The position numbers and the translations under genes are program-made. This document shows positions 60,543-64,000 of a stretch of DNA of 64,000 bases, piece by piece. The DNA lies in the NCBI GenBank assembly GCA_030272155.1, contig CP126203.1, positions 3,844,001 through 3,908,000 of the forward strand, read 5' to 3'. Each line of letters begins with the position of its first letter. Within the stretch, counting starts at the first letter, position 1. A model generated the notes under the pieces. It was not told the origin of the DNA, did no database searches, and saw only the letters and a list, made by a program, of their open reading frames with translations. This DNA is from Tetradesmus obliquus. Lineage: Eukaryota > Chlorophyta > Chlorophyceae > Sphaeropleales > Scenedesmaceae.

Positions 60543-63500
60543 CCAGGTATACACCGTAGGGCCCCGTTACGCTCATGCGGAGGCGCGCAAGTCGCCCGTG
60601 GTGGACGGCCGCGTGCTGCGGACAGCAGACGGCAAGGAGATGCGCTTCCCTGTGCTGCTGAGCCCTGCAGAGAAGGAGATCAGCCGCACAGTATGCCTGG
60701 CGTTTGGACAGAAGGTGGGCCTGCAATGAGTACGGTTGTGTTGTTTGTTGTGCACACAGGCAGTGGCTGTTGGGGCCCTCTGCACAGCACGGCATGTGCA
60801 TGCGCTGCTATCTCAGTATGTATGTCTTTGCATCTCATTGCTCAGCAGCATCGCCCAGCTATAAGTCCAAAGTTGTAACTGATGCCAGTTTCATCAACTG
60901 CACATGCGCCGCAGGTGTGCGGCTTTGACCTGCTGCGCAGCGAGAAGGGGCGCAGCTACGTGTGCGACGTCAACGGCTGGAGCTTCGTCAAGAACAGCCG
61001 CAAGTATTACGACGACGCGGCAGGTGAGCACAGCGGTCGTTTGGTGCAGATTTGTTTGCTGTCTCACTTGGACGTGTGGGCTGCTTGCTGCCTTGGGTTG
61101 CTGCACGTGATAAGTGCTGCCCGATCCCTGATGTTTCTGCTGAGAGACGCGCTCACACGGTCATGCATCATGCGTCATGGGTAGCACCATCCTCACCCAC
61201 CCCAGCTTGCTGCACTGACTGCGATTCTGCCGCACCGCTGCTGTTTTCTTTCCTTTTTGTCAACAAACAGGCATCATGCGCAGCACAATATTGGCTGCCC
61301 TAGCACCCCACAGACTGGCCCTGGCACCCCCCTCAGGCAGTCCCCTCTTATTCGGGCTGGGCCTGTCATGCCAATGCTGCTTAGAACATGAACCGCATGA
61401 AACTCGTTTGTTTGTACTTCCAATCTGACCGTGTGTTTGTTGCTGCCTCTTTTTCTGTGGTCTGTCTGCAAACAGGTATTATGCGCAGCACCATCCTTGC
61501 AGCCCTAGCACCCCACAGGCTGGCTCTGGCACCCCCCTCAGGCAGCCCCCTCTCATTCGGCCTGGGCCTGTCGCCAGCACAGCAGAGCGCAGCAGCAGCA
61601 GCAGCGGCGGCAGCAGGGTACGATGACGTGGCAGTGGCTGCTGCTGCTGCCGGGTATGACGAGGAGTCCCTGGGCATGATGCGCAAGACGGCGTCACTGC
61701 AGGTGCGTTATATTGCTATGTTACATTATCTGCTCACTTGCCACAATCTATGTAATGTCAAATAGTCACCGTTGGTCTGCCTTTGTGAAGCTGCTGCAGC
61801 TGCTGTGGACCAATGCTCACAACTGTGTGTGTCAATCACAGAGAAAGCAGTTGTGCATGCCATACAAGCCAAAGCTGCGCTCACTGCTACCACCTTCCCA
61901 CAACCCTAAACGGCCAACAACCGTGCCACTTAGCAGGAGCTGAGCAGCCTCATGGCTCAGCTATCTGGCGTTGATCTGCTAGAAGCCACGCGCACTGCTG
62001 CTGCTGATGCTAAATCCAACCACCAACATCATCTCACAAGTCCCACTGCCTTGGCTAAACCCTGCAGGAGCTGAGCAGCCTTTTGGCTGAGCTATCCGGC
62101 GTTGATCTGCTGGAGGCCACACACACTGATGAGCGCTCCAGCCTGCCATGTCACATATACTACCTGAACTCTTTTTCACAGCTAAATCATGTTGTTTACT
62201 GCTGAACCCTGCAGGAGTTGAGCAGCCTCATGGCTGAGCTATCCGGCGTTGATCTGCTAGAAGCCACGCGCACTGCTGCCACCGCACAACCTGCTGTAGT
62301 TACTTGTACTGTTTGTTGAACCCGTTATTCTACTGCTACACCCTGCAGGAGCTGTCCAGCCTCATGGCTGAGCTGTCAGGGGTGGATCTGCTAGAAGCCA
62401 CCCGCACTGATGAGCGCTCAACTCGAGAGGAGCTGCGCTGCGTGCTTGCTGTTGTGAGGCACGGTGACAGGACGCCCAAGCAGAAGCTCAAGGTGAGGAA
62501 AGCAGAAAGAATCTTGGGGCTGCTAGCTACATGAGTGCATGCTTGTTTGTGTGATGCACAATTTTGTGTGCTTCACAAGTCAGGAGCTGCGCTGCGTGCT
62601 TGCTGTTGTGAGGCACGGTGACAGGACGCCCAAGCAGCAGCTCAAGGTGAGGAAAGCAGCAAACTTATTTGGGCTGCTAGCTACATCATTGCATGCTTGT
62701 TTGTGTGCTTCACGAGTCAGGAACCGCGCTGCGTCCTGGCAGTGGTGAGGCACGGCGACAGGACACCCAAGCAGAAGCTCAAGGTGAGCTCATGGCAGCC
62801 GATTCAGTGCGATATATGCACGCATAGTGTAAAGTTACGGCACAAAATGTGTACATCTACACAATGTCGCTGCTTGACGCACCTGTGTTGCTCAATGCTG
62901 CGGCTGCATCGTCCAACTGCAGGTGCGTGTGCAACGGCCCGCTGCGCTGTTTGCCAAGACTCCAAAGGGAAAGCAGGCCAGGCGCAAGAGCCTCTATGCT
63001 GTTGTTGTCTGTCTTGCAGCAACAAAGATCTGTGACATCCAGTTATCACAGAGGATTGACACAGGATTTACAGAAACTATGTACAGATTCTCGTATGACA
63101 AGTCCGATGATTCTCATTTCAAGTCACCAATTGCTTGATGTATGTCTTTGCAGGTGCGCGTGCGACAGCCTGCGCTGCTGGCCCTGTTTGCGAAGCACGC
63201 CGACCCTAAGGGCAAGCAGGCCAAGCTGAAGAGCCCCGCACAGCTGCAGGAGCTGCTGGACATATGCAGGAGCACGCTGGCGGTGCGTTGTGTGGCAGGG
63301 GCGAGTGCCATACGTGGAGACACTGTGCAGCATATTGCCGGTCAGCTGGTGTATGCAAGCATCAAACATGGGTGTGCTAGGTAGCTGTCTTGCGAGAGTC
63401 AAAAAGTGGCCTGCCTGAGGAGGCCGGGCATGCAAGGATCACTCACCCGAGCATCTTGCTGAAACATGTGGCTTCATCAGACTGTTTTAGGCTTTGTTTG

Positions 63501-63633
63501 ATGTATTTTGTTCTGTATTGTTGTCCCGCAGGAGCTGAGTCACCCCCCGCCGCCTGGCTTGTCTGAGGAGGAGGCTGAGGATCGCGAGGAGAAGCGCGAG
63601 AAGCTGCACATCGTGAAGACGGTGCTGGAGCAG
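57190..63633 (+). CDS. VIP1: VIP1/PPIP5K diphosphoinositol-pentakisphosphate kinase (3' end off the right edge)
   Basis: Makes inositol pyrophosphates (1-kinase on InsP6/5-InsP7); a regulator of nutrient and TOR signalling in algae. Exons: 57190-57903, 58051-58226, 58434-58512, 58896-59024, 59504-59608, 60001-60083, 60274-60328, 60547-60714, 60915-61023, 61476-61702, 62349-62492, 63154-63282, 63532-63633, continuing. All phases agree. After a 238-residue Ser/Ala/Gln-rich N-terminus come [17 protein letters not shown], the ATP-grasp kinase core ([73 protein letters not shown]) and the start of the histidine-phosphatase-like domain ([17 protein letters not shown]). All expected kinase motifs are present. 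Most of the phosphatase domain lies outside. Divergent from the minus-strand exons to its left. Confidence 0.95.
59053..59440 (+). repeat. Copies of VIP1 exon 4 end and exon 5 start
   Basis: 59053-59124 repeats the last 24 codons of exon 4 ([20 protein letters not shown], then FIEE) with six differences, all synonymous, followed by GT. 59289-59335 and about 59397-59440 repeat the exon 5 start (EDYVELG) behind CAG acceptors, before the real exon at 59504. Confidence 0.93.
60470..60540. repeat. CTG triplet run at the acceptor of VIP1 exon 8
   Basis: About 70 nt of CTG with one CCG interruption, ending six bases before the CCAG acceptor at 60546. Confidence 0.95.
61271..61375 (+). repeat. Acceptor-side copy of VIP1 exon 10
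   Basis: Repeats [20 protein letters not shown], then PPSGSPL-FGLGLS, with an ACAG acceptor 205 bp before the real exon. Twelve codon differences in 33 codons: eleven synonymous, one Ser/Leu. Confidence 0.95.
61937..62290 (+). repeat. Three acceptor-side copies of VIP1 exon 11
   Basis: Copies begin at 61937, 62068 and 62215, ahead of the real exon at 62349 (spacing 131, 147, 134 bp). Each keeps CAG|GAG and reads [20 protein letters not shown] or a close variant. The copy at 62215 differs at seven of 20 codons, all synonymous. The three copies resemble one another more than the real exon. Confidence 0.95.
62584..62783 (+). repeat. Two 63-nt copies of the VIP1 RHG-motif segment, possible cassette exons
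   Basis: 62584-62646 and 62721-62783 each lie between a TCAG acceptor and a GTGAG donor, are exactly 21 codons in phase 0, and encode E(L/P)[16 protein letters not shown](Q/K)LK, the phosphatase signature already present at the end of exon 11. Either could be spliced in without breaking the frame. A decayed copy of the next exon start follows at about 62925-63005, and a copy of exon 13's end at 63735-63772. Confidence 0.85.
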
Positions 63634-64000
63634 GTGCGGGCGTATATTAGTATAGTGATAGTGGAAAAGGCAGTAGAACTAGTATAATAGTGAAACTCCA
63701 CCCCTCGCTTTGAACAGCAGCACTGTCAAAGGGGCCAGCCGCACATCGTAAAGACTGTGCTGGAGCAGGTGCGGCGCTGTGGTTCTGTCAAAGAAGTGGG
63801 CATTTCAGAGCCCCTACATCCAGACAAGCAATTGCCAATGTTCACAGATGTTGACTGCTTGACGACTGCCTGTTGACTGCCTGGCGTCCACCCACGCACC
63901 TTAACCGTTTCATTTGAGGGGGGGTGCCCTTGACCGCATTATGTGCTGCTATCTGTTTTGCACTTCTGACTGGTTCACAGTGTTGATGTGTACTAACAAT

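Overview
This is a nuclear, intron-rich stretch of a green alga, most likely a chlorophyte near Sphaeropleales/Chlamydomonadales. That placement is inference. It rests on plant-type genes (ATG11 with an N-terminal ubiquitin-like fold, AP2/ERF, LURP-one-related, VIP1), short exons joined at CAG|GTG...CTGCAG|G splice sites, and Ala/Gln/Ser homopolymers encoded by very abundant CAG/CTG triplets. I see no transposase, reverse transcriptase, viral gene, CRISPR array, rRNA or tRNA.

Layout: ATG11 (minus, entering from the left edge, start at 6403); plastid-type RsmG 16S rRNA m7G methyltransferase (minus, 7033-11501); a 2,701-residue AP2-domain protein (plus, 12072-24131); about 5 kb with no recognised gene (24132-29500); a small Cys/His protein (plus, 29557-29916); an F-box/LRR protein (minus, 30772-34219); TIM13 (plus, 35013-36064); a TrmH/SpoU-type RNA 2'-O-methyltransferase (plus, 37366-39892); COP9 signalosome subunit 7 (plus, 40740-43786); a LURP-one-related protein (minus, 47494-50906); a fucosyltransferase-like glycosyltransferase (minus, 51856-55584); unidentified minus-strand exons (about 55.9-56.75 kb); and VIP1/PPIP5K (plus, from 57190 off the right edge). 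For nine of these genes I could chain exons by splice sites so that phases agree across every junction; the predicted lengths are given in the entries.

The genes are unrelated housekeeping or regulatory loci rather than a pathway cluster. What unites them is structural. Nearly every gene carries extra partial copies of its own exons, in the same orientation and usually next to the parent exon, spaced about 100-150 bp apart, up to six copies in a row. Copies lying 3' of an exon repeat its 3' part plus the splice donor. Copies lying 5' of an exon repeat the splice acceptor plus its 5' part. Copies after a stop codon repeat the terminal exon. In ten of the cleaner copy/parent pairs I aligned by eye, 72 of 74 codon differences are synonymous, although most of those copies cannot be part of the inferred main transcript. 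I regard this pervasive, apparently protein-constrained exon-edge duplication as the feature of the window most likely to be undescribed.

Other unusual features: a nested odd-centred palindrome cluster at 36859-36913, a roughly 240 bp dispersed repeat present in opposite orientations at 19.4 and 30.5 kb, a C-only tract in AP2 intron 1, and long (CTG)n runs ending at splice acceptors.
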